A DNA stretch of 64,000 nucleotides, taken from positions 29,559 through 93,558 of the forward strand of contig NZ_NCST01000001.1 in the NCBI RefSeq assembly GCF_002088975.1, in the 5' to 3' direction. The position numbers and the translations under genes were made by a program. The notes beneath the pieces were generated by a model. It did not search any database, was not told where the DNA came from, and saw nothing but the letters and a program-made list of their open reading frames with translations. The DNA is from Henriciella aquimarina. Its GTDB lineage: Bacteria; Pseudomonadota; Alphaproteobacteria; Caulobacterales; Hyphomonadaceae. Positions 1 through 10,242 of the stretch are shown here, one piece after another (the stretch's first letter is position 1; each line of letters opens with the position of its first letter).

Positions 1-518
1 CGGGCGACAAGGTCCTGCTCGGCAAGAAGCCGACCGGCACACTGGTGCTCGATGCGCTGACGCCCGGCAAGCGGCTCTACATGTTTTCCACCGGCACGGG
101 CTTTGCGCCGTTTGCGAGCCTGGTGCGCGACCCGGAGACCTATGAAAAGTTCGAGGACGTGATCGTCACCCATACCTGCCGGCAGAATGGCGAGCTGCAA
201 TATTCGACCAAGCTGGTCGAGGATCTCGTCAACGATCCGCTGGTCGGCGAGATGGTGCACGGCAAGCTGAAGCTCTTCACCACCTGCACGCAGGAAGACT
301 TCGAGCGCATGGGCCGGCCGACCGATCTCATCCGCTCCGGTGAGCTGTTCAAGACGCTCGATCTGCCGCCGCTCGATTCGTCGACCGACCGAGCCATGAT
401 CTGCGGCTCGATGCCGATGACGCTCGAGATGAAGGATCTGATGATCGAAGCCGGCCTCACCGAGGGCTCCAACGCCGCGCCGGCCGAATTCGTCATTGAA
501 AAGGCCTTTGTGGGCTAG
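1..518 (+). CDS. fpr: Ferredoxin--NADP reductase, C-terminal part (5' end outside window)
   Basis: The reading frame is open from the first bases and ends at 518, leaving about 171 C-terminal residues. The protein moves electrons between NADPH and ferredoxin/flavodoxin through FAD in the cytoplasm. Visible family marks are the NADP-binding FSTGTGFAPF segment, the THTCR motif, ICGSMPM near the end, and the C-terminal FVIEKAFVG typical of bacterial Fpr. An internal ATG at 45 lies inside the domain and is not the start. The N-terminal FAD-binding barrel is outside the window. Confidence 0.9.
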   Translation, partial: GDKVLLGKKPTGTLVLDALTPGKRLYMFSTGTGFAPFASLVRDPETYEKFEDVIVTHTCRQNGELQYSTKLVEDLVNDPLVGEMVHGKLKLFTTCTQEDFERMGRPTDLIRSGELFKTLDLPPLDSSTDRAMICGSMPMTLEMKDLMIEAGLTEGSNAAPAEFVIEKAFVG

Positions 519-625
519 CATCCTCGGCGGACCATGTCTGGTCTTCAGGATTTCAAGCTGTCGGATCGCGCGCCATCCCGTCTCGGGCTGAGTGGCGTGC
601 GCGCAGCCGGCGCGATGCGTGTTCA

Positions 626-907
626 TTGCCACAACTTCCGGAAAGTCCGGGCGCTTTGAGGGCCGGGCCGGGCACATCCCTGCGCATGGTCGCGCTCGTC
701 ATCGGCGCAGTTTTCGTCCTGACCGGGGTGGCTGCGCTTGTCGGCGATCCGGCAGGCGCCGAGTCGAGCCGGTGGACCGCGATCTATGTCCGGACCTTGC
801 AGCTCCTGCGCCAGACCTTCGGAGATCCGGGGGCCGGCATCGCGATGATCGTGATCGGTTTGTTGCTGGGCGGCTTTCTCTACCGCGCCGCCGGGCGGAA
901 GGGCTGA
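626..907 (+). CDS. Small two-helix membrane protein of unknown function
   Basis: A 93-codon frame starting at 626, or 73 codons if the ATG at 686 is used. The later start puts a hydrophobic helix (MVALVIGAVFVLTGVAALV) at the N-terminus; a second helix (GIAMIVIGLLLGGFLY) precedes a basic tail. No family is recognised. It converges on aroC: its TGA (905-907) abuts the aroC stop (908-910), and both lie inside the 12-nt palindrome GGCTGATCAGCC at 902-913. The start is uncertain because no strong Shine-Dalgarno is seen before either ATG. Confidence 0.5.
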   Translation: MPQLPESPGALRAGPGTSLRMVALVIGAVFVLTGVAALVGDPAGAESSRWTAIYVRTLQLLRQTFGDPGAGIAMIVIGLLLGGFLYRAAGRKG

Positions 908-1996
908 TCAGCCGACCTGGCCGCGATGACGCAGCTTGGCATCGGCCAGCACGCAGGCGAGCATCGCTTCGGCGACCGGCACGGCGCGGATGCCGACGCA
1001 CGGGTCGTGGCGGCCCTTGGTGCGCACATCGACCTCTTCGCCGCCGCGCGTGATCGATTTCGTCATGGACAGGATGGAGGAGGTCGGCTTGATCGCGAGA
1101 CGCACAACGACATCCTGGCCGGTGGAGATGCCCCCGGCGACCCCGCCATTATTGTTCGACAGGAAGCGCACGCCCTCATCGGCCATGCGCATCTCGTCGG
1201 CATTCTCTTCGCCCGACAGGCTCGCCGCGCCGAAACCGGCGCCGATCTCGACGCCCTTGGCGGCATTGATACTCATCATCGCCCCGGCGAGTTCGGCATC
1301 GAGCTTGCCATAGACGGGCGCGCCCCAGCCAGCGGGCACGCCGGAGGCGCGAACCTCGACAATGGCGCCAGCGCTGGAACCGGCCTTGCGCGTCTCGTCC
1401 AGGAAGTTTTCCCATTTGGCGGCCGCTGCCGCATCCGGGCACCAGAACGGGTTCCTGGTCGTCTCGTCCCAGTCCCAGGCGGCGCGGTCGATGGCATGCG
1501 GGCCGATCTGGACAACGGCGCCGCGGATCTCGACCGCGTCCCCGAGTACGCGGCGCGCGACGGCGCCAGCGGCCACACGGGCCGCGGTTTCGCGGGCCGA
1601 GCTTCTTCCCCCGCCACGATAGTCACGAATGCCATATTTCGCGTCATAGGCGAAATCGGCATGACCGGGCCGATAGCGGTCGCGGATCTCGGAATAGTCC
1701 TTGGAGCGCTGGTCAACATTCTCGATCATCATCGAGATCGGTGTGCCGGTCGTGACCTGACCATCGGTGCGGTCATCCTCGAAGACGCCGGACAGGATCT
1801 TCACCTGGTCCGGCTCCTTGCGCTGGGTGACGAAGCGGCTGGTGCCGGGCTTCCTGCGGTCGAGGAAGCCCTGCACAAAAGCCTCGTCGAGAGAGAGGCC
1901 GGGCGGACAGCCATCGACCACGCAGCCGAGGGCCGCCCCGTGGCTTTCGCCCCAGGTCGTCACGCGGAAAAGGTGGCCGAAGGTGTTGTGAGACAT
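908..1996 (-). CDS. aroC: Chorismate synthase
   Basis: A full-length 362-residue protein of the expected size. It catalyses the last shikimate step (EPSP to chorismate) with reduced FMN in the cytoplasm. Family signatures include the N-terminal [14 protein letters not shown], the internal RPGHADF, and [18 protein letters not shown]. The start is the first Met, shortly downstream of mdh on the same strand (30-nt gap). The two could be co-transcribed, although a hairpin sits at the mdh stop. Confidence 0.95.
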   Translation of the reverse strand: MSHNTFGHLFRVTTWGESHGAALGCVVDGCPPGLSLDEAFVQGFLDRRKPGTSRFVTQRKEPDQVKILSGVFEDDRTDGQVTTGTPISMMIENVDQRSKDYSEIRDRYRPGHADFAYDAKYGIRDYRGGGRSSARETAARVAAGAVARRVLGDAVEIRGAVVQIGPHAIDRAAWDWDETTRNPFWCPDAAAAAKWENFLDETRKAGSSAGAIVEVRASGVPAGWGAPVYGKLDAELAGAMMSINAAKGVEIGAGFGAASLSGEENADEMRMADEGVRFLSNNNGGVAGGISTGQDVVVRLAIKPTSSILSMTKSITRGGEEVDVRTKGRHDPCVGIRAVPVAEAMLACVLADAKLRHRGQVG

Positions 1997-2018
1997 GAAC
2001 TGTCCGCCTTTATGCCTG

Positions 2019-2037
2019 TCGGCTCTTTAAGAGCCGA
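2019..2037 (-). terminator. Hairpin whose loop is the mdh stop codon
   Basis: An 8-bp perfect inverted repeat (TCGGCTCT / AGAGCCGA) encloses three bases that are exactly the TAA stop codon of mdh. No T-run follows on the minus strand, so it is a weak terminator or a 3'-end stabilising hairpin rather than a classical intrinsic terminator. Confidence 0.45.
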
Positions 2038-3010
2038 GCAGGTCCTTTACGGCTTCGCGCTCTTCGCGCAGTTCCTTCTCGGTGGCATCCATGCGCCCGC
2101 GCGAGAACTCATTGATCTCGAGGCCTTGGACGATCTCGTACTTGCCGTCCTTGCAGGTGCACGGATAGCCGTAGATGACGCCCGGTTCGATGCCGTAGGA
2201 GCCGTCGGCCGGGATGCCCATGGAGACCCAGTCGCCGTCTTCGGTGCCGAGCGCCCAGCTCTTCATGTGGTCGATGGCGGCCGAGGCGGCCGAGGCGGCA
2301 GACGAAGCGCCGCGCGCCTTGATGATGGCCGCGCCGCGTTGCTGGACGTCCGGAATGAAGGTCGATTCGTACCAGTCCTGATCGATCTTGGACATGGCCG
2401 GCTCGCCCTTGACGGTGGCGTGATGCAGGTCCGGATACTGGGTCGAGGAGTGGTTGCCCCAGATCGTCATCTTCTTGATGTCGGTATTGTGCGTGCCGGT
2501 CTTCTCGGCGAGCTGGCTCATCGCGCGGTTATGGTCGAGACGGACCATGGCGGTGAAGCATTTCGGGTCGAGGTCCGGAGCGGCCTGCTGCGCGATCAGC
2601 GCATTGGTGTTGGCCGGGTTGCCGACAACGAGAACTTTCACGTCGCGCTTGGCGTGGTCGTTGATGGCCTTGCCTTGCGGGCCGAAGATCGAGCCGTTCG
2701 CGGCCAGCAGGTCCTTGCGCTCCATGCCCTGCTTGCGCGGCATGGCACCGACCAGAAGCCCGAAGTCTGCATCCTTGAAGGCGACATTCGGATCATCGGT
2801 GGCGACGATGTTGTTCAGGAGCGGGAAGGCACAGTCGTTCAGTTCCATGACAACGCCGTTCAGCGCTTCCAGGGCCGGGGTGATTTCGAGCAGGTGCAGA
2901 TCGACCGGCTGGTCCGGGCCCAGCATGTCGCCGGCGGCGATGCGGAAGAGCAGGGCGTAGCCGATCTGGCCGGCGGCTCCGGTGACGGCGACTTTTACAG
3001 GCTGTTTCAT
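2027..3010 (-). CDS. mdh: Malate dehydrogenase (cytosolic-type, 327 aa)
   Basis: Interconverts malate and oxaloacetate with NAD(H) in the TCA cycle. The N-terminal [19 protein letters not shown] dinucleotide fold, [18 protein letters not shown], the [10 protein letters not shown] motif and the catalytic region [13 protein letters not shown] are those of the MDH1/plant-cytosolic-like group rather than the 312-residue LDH-like MDH common in other alphaproteobacteria. The frame opens at 3076, but the Met at 3010 ([11 protein letters not shown]) is preserved in the family and has AAGGAT upstream, so 3010 is chosen. Monocistronic or leading to aroC. Confidence 0.93.
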   Translation of the reverse strand: MKQPVKVAVTGAAGQIGYALLFRIAAGDMLGPDQPVDLHLLEITPALEALNGVVMELNDCAFPLLNNIVATDDPNVAFKDADFGLLVGAMPRKQGMERKDLLAANGSIFGPQGKAINDHAKRDVKVLVVGNPANTNALIAQQAAPDLDPKCFTAMVRLDHNRAMSQLAEKTGTHNTDIKKMTIWGNHSSTQYPDLHHATVKGEPAMSKIDQDWYESTFIPDVQQRGAAIIKARGASSAASAASAAIDHMKSWALGTEDGDWVSMGIPADGSYGIEPGVIYGYPCTCKDGKYEIVQGLEINEFSRGRMDATEKELREEREAVKDLLGS

Positions 3011-3192
3011 GGGAGTATCCTTCTGGCAAAGGTGGAATTTGCGCGCATCAATGGCGAATTTGTGCCGTGAGGGCAAGCAGGGCTGCGTCTATGCCGCATG
3101 TTTGCAGCGGCTACAGCCGAGATTCGCGATTGGCGCCCCTCTCCAAAGCCCCTAGGGTCACGCGATAAGACAAAGCGGAGGCGCCCGTCAGC

Positions 3193-3951
3193 ATGACCTA
3201 CGACTTTTCAGGCAAGAATGCCGTTGTGACCGGAGCGAGCCGGGGCATCGGCGCTGCGATTGCCCGCACCCTGGCCGAGGATGGCGCGCGCGTGGCCCTG
3301 GTCGCCCGCGACACCGAAGCGCTGGAAGCGCTCGCCAAGGAGCTGCCGAACGACCCCGTTGTATTGCATGCCGACCTCTCTTCCTCCGATGGCTGGAAGC
3401 CGCTGGCCGAAGCCATTGTCGAACAACTCGGCCCCGTCGACATCCTGGTCAATAATGCAGGCGTCAATGTGCATGAGCCGGCCGGCGAGGTGAGTGAGGA
3501 GGGGCTCGATTCCACGCTCAGCGTGAATGTGCGCAACCTCATCCTGCTGACCAATGCGCTGAGCGAGAGCCTGAAGTCGCGCAAGGGCAATGTCGTCAAC
3601 ATCTCCTCGGTCTCGGCGAGCACCGGCAGTATCGGGCAGATCGCCTATTCGGCGTCCAAGGGCGCGGTCAATTCCATGACCCGCAACCTCTCGATCGATA
3701 TCGGCCGGTATGGCGTGCGCGTGAATGCCGTGGCGCCGGGCGTCATCGATGACGGCATGTGGACCACCGCCTTCGAAAGCGGCGCCGTCGACCGGGAGAA
3801 GACGATGGAGCGGATCAGCCGCGTCATCCCGCTGGAAGGGCGCTGGGGCAAGGCGCAGAACATCGCCGACGCCGTCGCCTTCCTCGCCTCCGACAAGGCC
3901 GATTACATCACAGGTCAGGTGCTGCGCGTCGATGGCGGTATTCTCGCCTGA
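3193..3951 (+). CDS. SDR-family oxidoreductase (FabG-like)
   Basis: A 252-residue classical short-chain dehydrogenase/reductase. The Rossmann TGASRGIG (residues about 13-20), NNAG, the catalytic Ser (NISSVSA), YSASKGA (Tyr-x-x-x-Lys) and a C-terminal GQVLRVDGGI segment are all present, so it should be active with NAD(P)H on an alcohol/ketone. The substrate cannot be told from sequence. GCGGAGG precedes the ATG. It is followed 49 nt later by pdxH on the same strand. Confidence 0.9.
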   Translation: MTYDFSGKNAVVTGASRGIGAAIARTLAEDGARVALVARDTEALEALAKELPNDPVVLHADLSSSDGWKPLAEAIVEQLGPVDILVNNAGVNVHEPAGEVSEEGLDSTLSVNVRNLILLTNALSESLKSRKGNVVNISSVSASTGSIGQIAYSASKGAVNSMTRNLSIDIGRYGVRVNAVAPGVIDDGMWTTAFESGAVDREKTMERISRVIPLEGRWGKAQNIADAVAFLASDKADYITGQVLRVDGGILA

Positions 3952-4000
3952 CATCTGCGCCTATATGGGCCGAAGACCTGGTTTTAGGAGTTTCAGAGCG

Positions 4001-4672
4001 ATGAGTGATCAAAGCCCGTCCGATGTCATCCCACCCAGCCCGAGCGCTGAAGAGTATGGCGCCGATGCAACCGGCAAGCCGCTGATCCCGGACCTGACCG
4101 ACCCGGTCCAGCTGTTCCGCGACTGGATGGCGGCCGCGCGCGAGAGCGAGCCGAACGATGCCAACGCCATGTCGCTGGCGACCGTCGACGTGCATGGCCG
4201 TCCGGACGTGCGGGTCGTTCTGCTCAAGGACATCTCGGCGGAGGGCTTTACCTTCTACACCAATTTCGAGAGCGTGAAGGGCGTCCAGCTCAAGGACAAT
4301 CCGGTCGCCGCGCTCGGTTTTCACTGGAAGTCGCTGCGCCGTCAGGTGCGGGTCCGCGGGTCCGTCGAGCGGGTGACAGAGGCCGAGGCCGATACCTATT
4401 TCGCCTCGCGCGCCCGGATCAGCCGGCTGAGCGCGATTGCGTCCGACCAGTCGCGGCCGCTGCCGTCGCGCGATGTCTTCGAAGACCGCATCAAGGCGCT
4501 CGAGGCCGAGTATGAGGGGCGTGAGGACATTCCCCGGCCGTCACACTGGGGCGGCTATCGCGTCGTGCCGGACGAGATGGAGTTCTGGCAGGACCAGGCT
4601 TTCCGCATGCATGACCGGCTGAAATTCGTCATGAAGAATGGCGTCTGGACGACCGACCGCCTCTATCCCTGA
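4001..4672 (+). CDS. pdxH: Pyridoxamine 5'-phosphate oxidase
   Basis: A 223-residue FMN enzyme that oxidises PNP/PMP to pyridoxal 5'-phosphate. Family marks are AMSLATVD and RPDVRVVLLKD near the N-terminus, the FYTNFES region, QVRVRGSVERV, ASDQSRPL, and the C-terminal WGGYRVVPDEMEFWQ with the terminal TDRLYP. The frame is open further upstream (to 3725, overlapping the SDR gene), but ATG 4001 has AGGAG just upstream and gives the normal length. Confidence 0.95.
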   Translation: MSDQSPSDVIPPSPSAEEYGADATGKPLIPDLTDPVQLFRDWMAAARESEPNDANAMSLATVDVHGRPDVRVVLLKDISAEGFTFYTNFESVKGVQLKDNPVAALGFHWKSLRRQVRVRGSVERVTEAEADTYFASRARISRLSAIASDQSRPLPSRDVFEDRIKALEAEYEGREDIPRPSHWGGYRVVPDEMEFWQDQAFRMHDRLKFVMKNGVWTTDRLYP

Positions 4673-4681
4673 CCTTGGACC

Positions 4682-5554
4682 TCAGAGACTGTGAACGTCC
4701 GCCCCGCGGGCCAGCAGGATCGGCTTCATCTGCCAGTAGGCCATCGGCGTGCGATAGAGCGGGATGCGTGGGTGCAGGTGATGCACGATATGATACTGCA
4801 TGCCAAATGAGCCGAGATTGCCGAGGACCGACCGGAAGCTGCGCGTCGTGCGGTAGCGGGCGGTCTCATTCGCCGGGTGATGCGGCGCCCAGCTCAGGAA
4901 AAACTGGATATAGGTGTAGGCGAGGTGATGCGGCAGCCACCAGAGCGCCGCGGCCTCGATGGCATGCCCGGACCAGGCCAGCGCGATCAGCGTGGCAAAC
5001 CAGGTCAGCCGGTAAAGCGCCGCCTCCCGCAGGATGCCGATCTTCTTCAGCCGGATCAGCGTGCGCGCATAGGCGTTGAAGGCGCCTTCCCCGCGCGGCT
5101 GGCGGTTCTGGATCGAGCGCCAGATGGCGTGCCACGGGCCCCGGGCGCGCGAGGAGATGTCCGGGTCGAGCTCCGGGTGATTGGTGTGGCGGTGATGTTC
5201 GAGATGGGTCGCCTTGGCCACGCTATAGGGCAGGGCGAGCGGAATGGTGGAGAGATGGCCGACCGCTTCGTTCAGCCAGTAGAGCTTCGAGCCGGGCCGC
5301 GCGATGATGTCGTGCTGGGCCTCGTGTGAGGCCAGATAGCTGAGTGTGGCGTTGATCGTGGCAATGAGCAGCCCGGCCCAGACCGGGAGGACGCCCATGA
5401 AGACGAGCGGCCAGAGCGACAGCCAGACAGCCAGATTCGCAAACGATCCGATGACGACCAGCCAGGGAAACTTCCCGATATGCTGGCGGGCGATATCGCG
5501 CTCGAGGCGGGCGAGTTCGGTAGGCGAGAGCAGGGTGAGATCGCGTTCGCTCAT
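4682..5554 (-). CDS. Fatty-acid-desaturase-family membrane oxygenase
   Basis: A 290-residue integral membrane di-iron enzyme. Three histidine boxes are visible: HEAQHD, HLEHHRHTNHPE and HIVHHLHP, with paired hydrophobic helices between them. The layout fits the FA_desaturase superfamily, which covers acyl-lipid desaturases and CrtR-type beta-carotene hydroxylases; I cannot separate these. The ATG overlaps the stop of the small upstream membrane gene (TAATG at 5554), implying translational coupling. It converges on pdxH with a 9-nt gap. Confidence 0.8.
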   Translation of the reverse strand: MSERDLTLLSPTELARLERDIARQHIGKFPWLVVIGSFANLAVWLSLWPLVFMGVLPVWAGLLIATINATLSYLASHEAQHDIIARPGSKLYWLNEAVGHLSTIPLALPYSVAKATHLEHHRHTNHPELDPDISSRARGPWHAIWRSIQNRQPRGEGAFNAYARTLIRLKKIGILREAALYRLTWFATLIALAWSGHAIEAAALWWLPHHLAYTYIQFFLSWAPHHPANETARYRTTRSFRSVLGNLGSFGMQYHIVHHLHPRIPLYRTPMAYWQMKPILLARGADVHSL

Positions 5555-5748
5555 TAGATCCAGCGCCCCCTGATCTGGGCCGGGATGCCGAGGGCGGCGG
5601 CCACAATGATTCCCACAGTAAGCGGAGACAGGTCGAAGGGCGGGGTCCAGGCCATACGCTTGATCAGCTGGGCGGTCAGCGGCGTCAGGAAGCCGAACGC
5701 GAAGATTATCGGCCCGAGATAGAAGAGCGCCTTCATCAGCGTGATCAT
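5554..5748 (-). CDS. 64-aa membrane protein coupled to the desaturase gene
   Basis: Two hydrophobic helices (about residues 6-25 and 42-58) separated by a basic, Trp-containing loop. The start at 5748 is preferred over the upstream Met at 5823 because AGGTGGGGG lies before it and the protein then opens directly on the first helix. Its TAA overlaps the ATG of the desaturase-like gene by one base. No family recognised; partnership with the desaturase is inferred from the coupling only. Confidence 0.6.
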   Translation of the reverse strand: MITLMKALFYLGPIIFAFGFLTPLTAQLIKRMAWTPPFDLSPLTVGIIVAAALGIPAQIRGRWI

Positions 5749-5924
5749 GATTGTGAGCCCCCACCTGACTGTGTCTACAGCAGTCTCCGAGCACGTCGCA
5801 GGCTGCATCTGACAGTGTGTCACGGAATTTAGCCTCAGATCGGTAAATAACCGGTTTCATCCGGAAAATTTTCTCAATCCGATCAACGGCTTTCGGGCGG
5901 GAGATTAACCATGACCGCCGGTCT

Positions 5925-5956
5925 GGAGACCCATCCTGCAGGCAGAATGGGTCTCC
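5925..5956 (-). terminator. 10-bp hairpin downstream of the glyoxalase-superfamily gene
   Basis: Perfect 10-bp inverted repeat (GGAGACCCAT / ATGGGTCTCC) with a 12-nt loop containing CTGCAG, located 7 nt beyond the stop of the minus-strand gene at 5964. No T-run on the minus strand, so termination strength is uncertain. Confidence 0.45.
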
Positions 5957-5963
5957 TTATGGT

Positions 5964-6416
5964 TTAAATGATGCCGGCATCCTCGCGCTGAACGATCAGA
6001 TGCGGGACGCCATCGCTGGTCTTGTTCCAGGAGACGCCGTCTTCGCCGATCATGCCGGTCACGCGCTGGCGCATGCCCGAAAAGCTTTCGAATTCAACCA
6101 CGTCGACCGGCACGTCGAAGTGCAGCGTCACCTCGTAGCCCATGCCGCCGGCCAGCTCGCGCACGGCGTGGACGCGGCCTTCATAAGGCTGCTTGAGATA
6201 GCGCCCGGTAACCCGTTCGCCGACCTGTAGCGGGATTTCCGGCTGGTTGGACAGCCTGGCCGAGGCGGTGTTCCAGTCGCGATAGCCGAGTTCGGCGGCT
6301 ACGAGTTCCAGCGCCTTTGAGTGGCTGATGGAGGGGCCGCGCGCGGCATGTTCCGCGCGGATTTCACGGGCGCGTGCCTTGGCCTGGGCCCGTGTGGTGG
6401 GAGGGTTGGATGTCAT
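5964..6416 (-). CDS. Glyoxalase-superfamily-like protein (small, 150 aa)
   Basis: The N-terminal third is a charged helix followed by ISHSKALELVAAELGYRDWNTASA, a segment I associate with small alphaproteobacterial proteins labelled glyoxalase superfamily. The C-terminal part (about residues 60-150) looks beta-rich. No catalytic metal ligands can be assigned, so enzymatic activity is not claimed. It stands alone, with non-coding DNA of 229 nt upstream in which I see no convincing promoter. Confidence 0.55.
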   Translation of the reverse strand: MTSNPPTTRAQAKARAREIRAEHAARGPSISHSKALELVAAELGYRDWNTASARLSNQPEIPLQVGERVTGRYLKQPYEGRVHAVRELAGGMGYEVTLHFDVPVDVVEFESFSGMRQRVTGMIGEDGVSWNKTSDGVPHLIVQREDAGII

Positions 6417-6645
6417 GGCGATGACCTTTCGCGAGTCGCTTCCGGTCGTTTCTCAGCGGGCGTTCGCCTTGCCGCAGACCGGTCGATGACACGTCAAAGG
6501 TCTGGTCAGTGGCGCAAGCGTGGATGCTTGCGGAGATCTTCACCCTCGGATGGTCCCATCCGGCGAACGGCAGGTGTCTCGAACCTGAGCGCGGGCTAAT
6601 ATGCCTGCGCCGGGGGTTCGTCAAGCCTGCCGGCACGCCGGAAGA

Positions 6646-7632
6646 TCAGAAGTCGCGCATGCATTCCTTGCGGGCGATGTCCTGGGCAGTACCGATCCAG
6701 CCATCGGCCCGCGCGAGGCGGTAAGGCACGTCGGTCGCCAGCATGGTCAGTCCGTCGCGGGCCAGCGCGCTGTATTCGGACGGATCGCCATCGGCCCAGT
6801 AAGTGTCGTCCAGCCGCTCGCCGGGCCGGCCGAGCGTGCCGAAAGCGCTTTCGATTCCCTTGTCCGCAAGCGCCTGCCACTTGCCAGGCGAAGGGGAGTT
6901 GGTGCCGGTCCAGGCGATGAGGTGGTCGGGATCGATTCCGTCCGCGAGCAGTTCGGCCTCATCTTGCGGCCCGCCAATGCCGGCGGTCATCATCAGCTCG
7001 GGCGCGAGCTTGGCGACCTGTCGGGCCTCACTGTCATTATAGGTGATCAGGATGACGTTCGATTCCGCCCCAGCCGCCCGCACCGCGTCGATGATGTTGC
7101 GGAAGCTGGTCGTTTCCTTGCGGTCGAGCTCCAGGATCGCACCGTTCTCGACCGCCCAGGCCAGCGCGTCTGACAGTTTCGGCGGATGGAAACCGGTGAC
7201 CGTGCCCTCATTGTCGACAAGATCGAGCGCGGCGATGTCGGTCCAGTCGGTATCGGCGACCGGGCCGGAGCCGGTCGTCGTGCGCCCGAGCGAGCGGTCG
7301 TGCATGAGGAAGAGCGTGCCGTCGCGGCTTTCGGCAATGTCGACTTCCATGATGAAGGCGGCATTCGACAGCGTGTTCTCCAGCGTCTCGATGGCATTTT
7401 CCGGATAGCCGGGCATCGGCCCGCCACGGTGAGCCGCCAGCATCAGGCCACCTTCCTCGCGCACACAGTCGAACAGGGCAGGCAGCTTGCTGGTTGTGTC
7501 TTCCACCGAGACCGCCTCCACCGCATCGGCACTGGCCGTGCCGGAAGTTGAGGTGGCGGCCGGCTGCTCGCAGGCGGCGAGCCATGCGACACCAAGCACT
7601 GAAAAAACAACGGGTTTGAGACGCTTCATCAT
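6646..7632 (-). CDS. Glycerophosphodiester phosphodiesterase, lipoprotein
   Basis: A 328-residue GDPD-family TIM barrel that would hydrolyse glycerophosphodiesters to glycerol-3-phosphate and an alcohol. The signal sequence ends in a lipobox (LAAC, Cys about residue 21), so it is probably anchored in the periplasm. Active-site landmarks are AAHRGG (catalytic His), the acidic MEVDIAESRDG and HDRSLGRTT. A GAGG motif precedes the two tandem Met codons at 7632/7629. The minus frame stays open far upstream (to 9186), but that part is antisense to the acyl-CoA synthetase gene and is not coding. Divergent from the acyl-CoA synthetase. Confidence 0.88.
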   Translation of the reverse strand: MMKRLKPVVFSVLGVAWLAACEQPAATSTSGTASADAVEAVSVEDTTSKLPALFDCVREEGGLMLAAHRGGPMPGYPENAIETLENTLSNAAFIMEVDIAESRDGTLFLMHDRSLGRTTTGSGPVADTDWTDIAALDLVDNEGTVTGFHPPKLSDALAWAVENGAILELDRKETTSFRNIIDAVRAAGAESNVILITYNDSEARQVAKLAPELMMTAGIGGPQDEAELLADGIDPDHLIAWTGTNSPSPGKWQALADKGIESAFGTLGRPGERLDDTYWADGDPSEYSALARDGLTMLATDVPYRLARADGWIGTAQDIARKECMRDF

Positions 7633-7737
7633 GTCCTCAGGCTTTGACTTTCTTGCTGGGAACCCTAACCGCTCATACAAGGAAAGTGAACGCCGCGTCA
7701 CGCAACGGAAGATAAAGACCACTCGGAGGAGAATACG

Positions 7738-9363
<1,626 letters not shown>

Positions 9364-9368
9364 GACCC

Positions 9369-10142
9369 ATGGATTTTGATCTCAAGGACAAGACCGTTTT
9401 CGTTGCCGGGGCGAGCCGCGGCATCGGTTTGGGGATCGTGGAATCCCTGCTGGCAGAAGGCGCTCGCGTGGCCATGGCGGCGCGCGGCGCCGAGAAGCTT
9501 GAAGAGGAACGCGCGCGCCTCGCCGCCAAATATGGCGAAGACCGCGTCTGGGCCCGGGCCGGAGACCTCCGCGATAGTGCGACGCTCGACAGCATGGTCG
9601 AGGCGATCGAGACCGGCTTCGGCCCGCTCTGGGGCGCGGTCGCCAATGTCGGTATCCATCCCTGCCCGCCGGGCTTCGACATTGACGACGAGACCTGGTC
9701 TGCGGGAATGCAGCAGAACCTCGACAGTGCCTACCGGCTTGCCCGCAGCGTTCTGAAGCGCATGCAGCCACGCGGCGAGGGGGCCATCGTGATGATCTCC
9801 TCCATCGCCGGTGTCGACGCGCTCGGCTCGCCGCTGACTTATGGCACGGGCAAGGCGGCCATGAATCACATGGCCAGGGAACTGGCCCGGATCGTCGGTC
9901 CGTCGGGTATTCGCGTAAATGTGATCGCGCCGGGAAACATCATCTTTCCGGGCGGCACGTGGGAAGCGGCCATCAATAGCGAGCGCGGTGAGGCCTGGCA
10001 GAAATGGGTACGCCGGGAGGTGCCATTGCAGCGTTTCGGACAGGTTCAGGAGATCGGCGATGCCGCCGCCTTCCTGCTCAGTTCGCGTGCGAGCTTCCTT
10101 ACGGGCGCCGTCATCCCGGTCGATGGCGGACAGACCCGCTGA
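9369..10142 (+). CDS. SDR-family oxidoreductase
   Basis: A 257-residue classical SDR with GASRGIG cofactor loop, catalytic Ser (VMISSIAG), Tyr-x-x-x-Lys as YGTGK, and the C-terminal VIPVDGG. The usual NNAG is replaced by ANVG, a tolerated variation. It starts 5 nt after the acyl-CoA synthetase stop, suggesting joint transcription and a role with an acyl or hydroxyacyl substrate; that role is inference. Confidence 0.87.
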   Translation: MDFDLKDKTVFVAGASRGIGLGIVESLLAEGARVAMAARGAEKLEEERARLAAKYGEDRVWARAGDLRDSATLDSMVEAIETGFGPLWGAVANVGIHPCPPGFDIDDETWSAGMQQNLDSAYRLARSVLKRMQPRGEGAIVMISSIAGVDALGSPLTYGTGKAAMNHMARELARIVGPSGIRVNVIAPGNIIFPGGTWEAAINSERGEAWQKWVRREVPLQRFGQVQEIGDAAAFLLSSRASFLTGAVIPVDGGQTR

Positions 10143-10242
10143 GCGGGCTCACCCCTCGTCAATCCTAGCCGGGGCCTTTGCGAAAACCGCGGGGCAGGAT
10201 AAGGCTCAGGGCGTTTGAAGGGTAACGGTCGGGGAGTAGACC

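Noticed and set aside
592..1053. 153-codon plus-strand frame overlapping the small membrane gene and aroC
   Set aside because: Arg-rich out-of-frame shadow; the frame at 626/686 has proper membrane helices.
926..3070. Open frame of 714 codons on the plus strand across aroC and mdh
   Set aside because: It is antisense to two unmistakable genes; long antisense frames are common in GC-rich DNA and the translation has no family features.
6417..6645. Non-coding 229 nt between the glyoxalase-superfamily and GDPD genes examined for tRNA
   Set aside because: A GGTTCGTC stretch recalled a T-arm, but no cloverleaf could be built on either strand.
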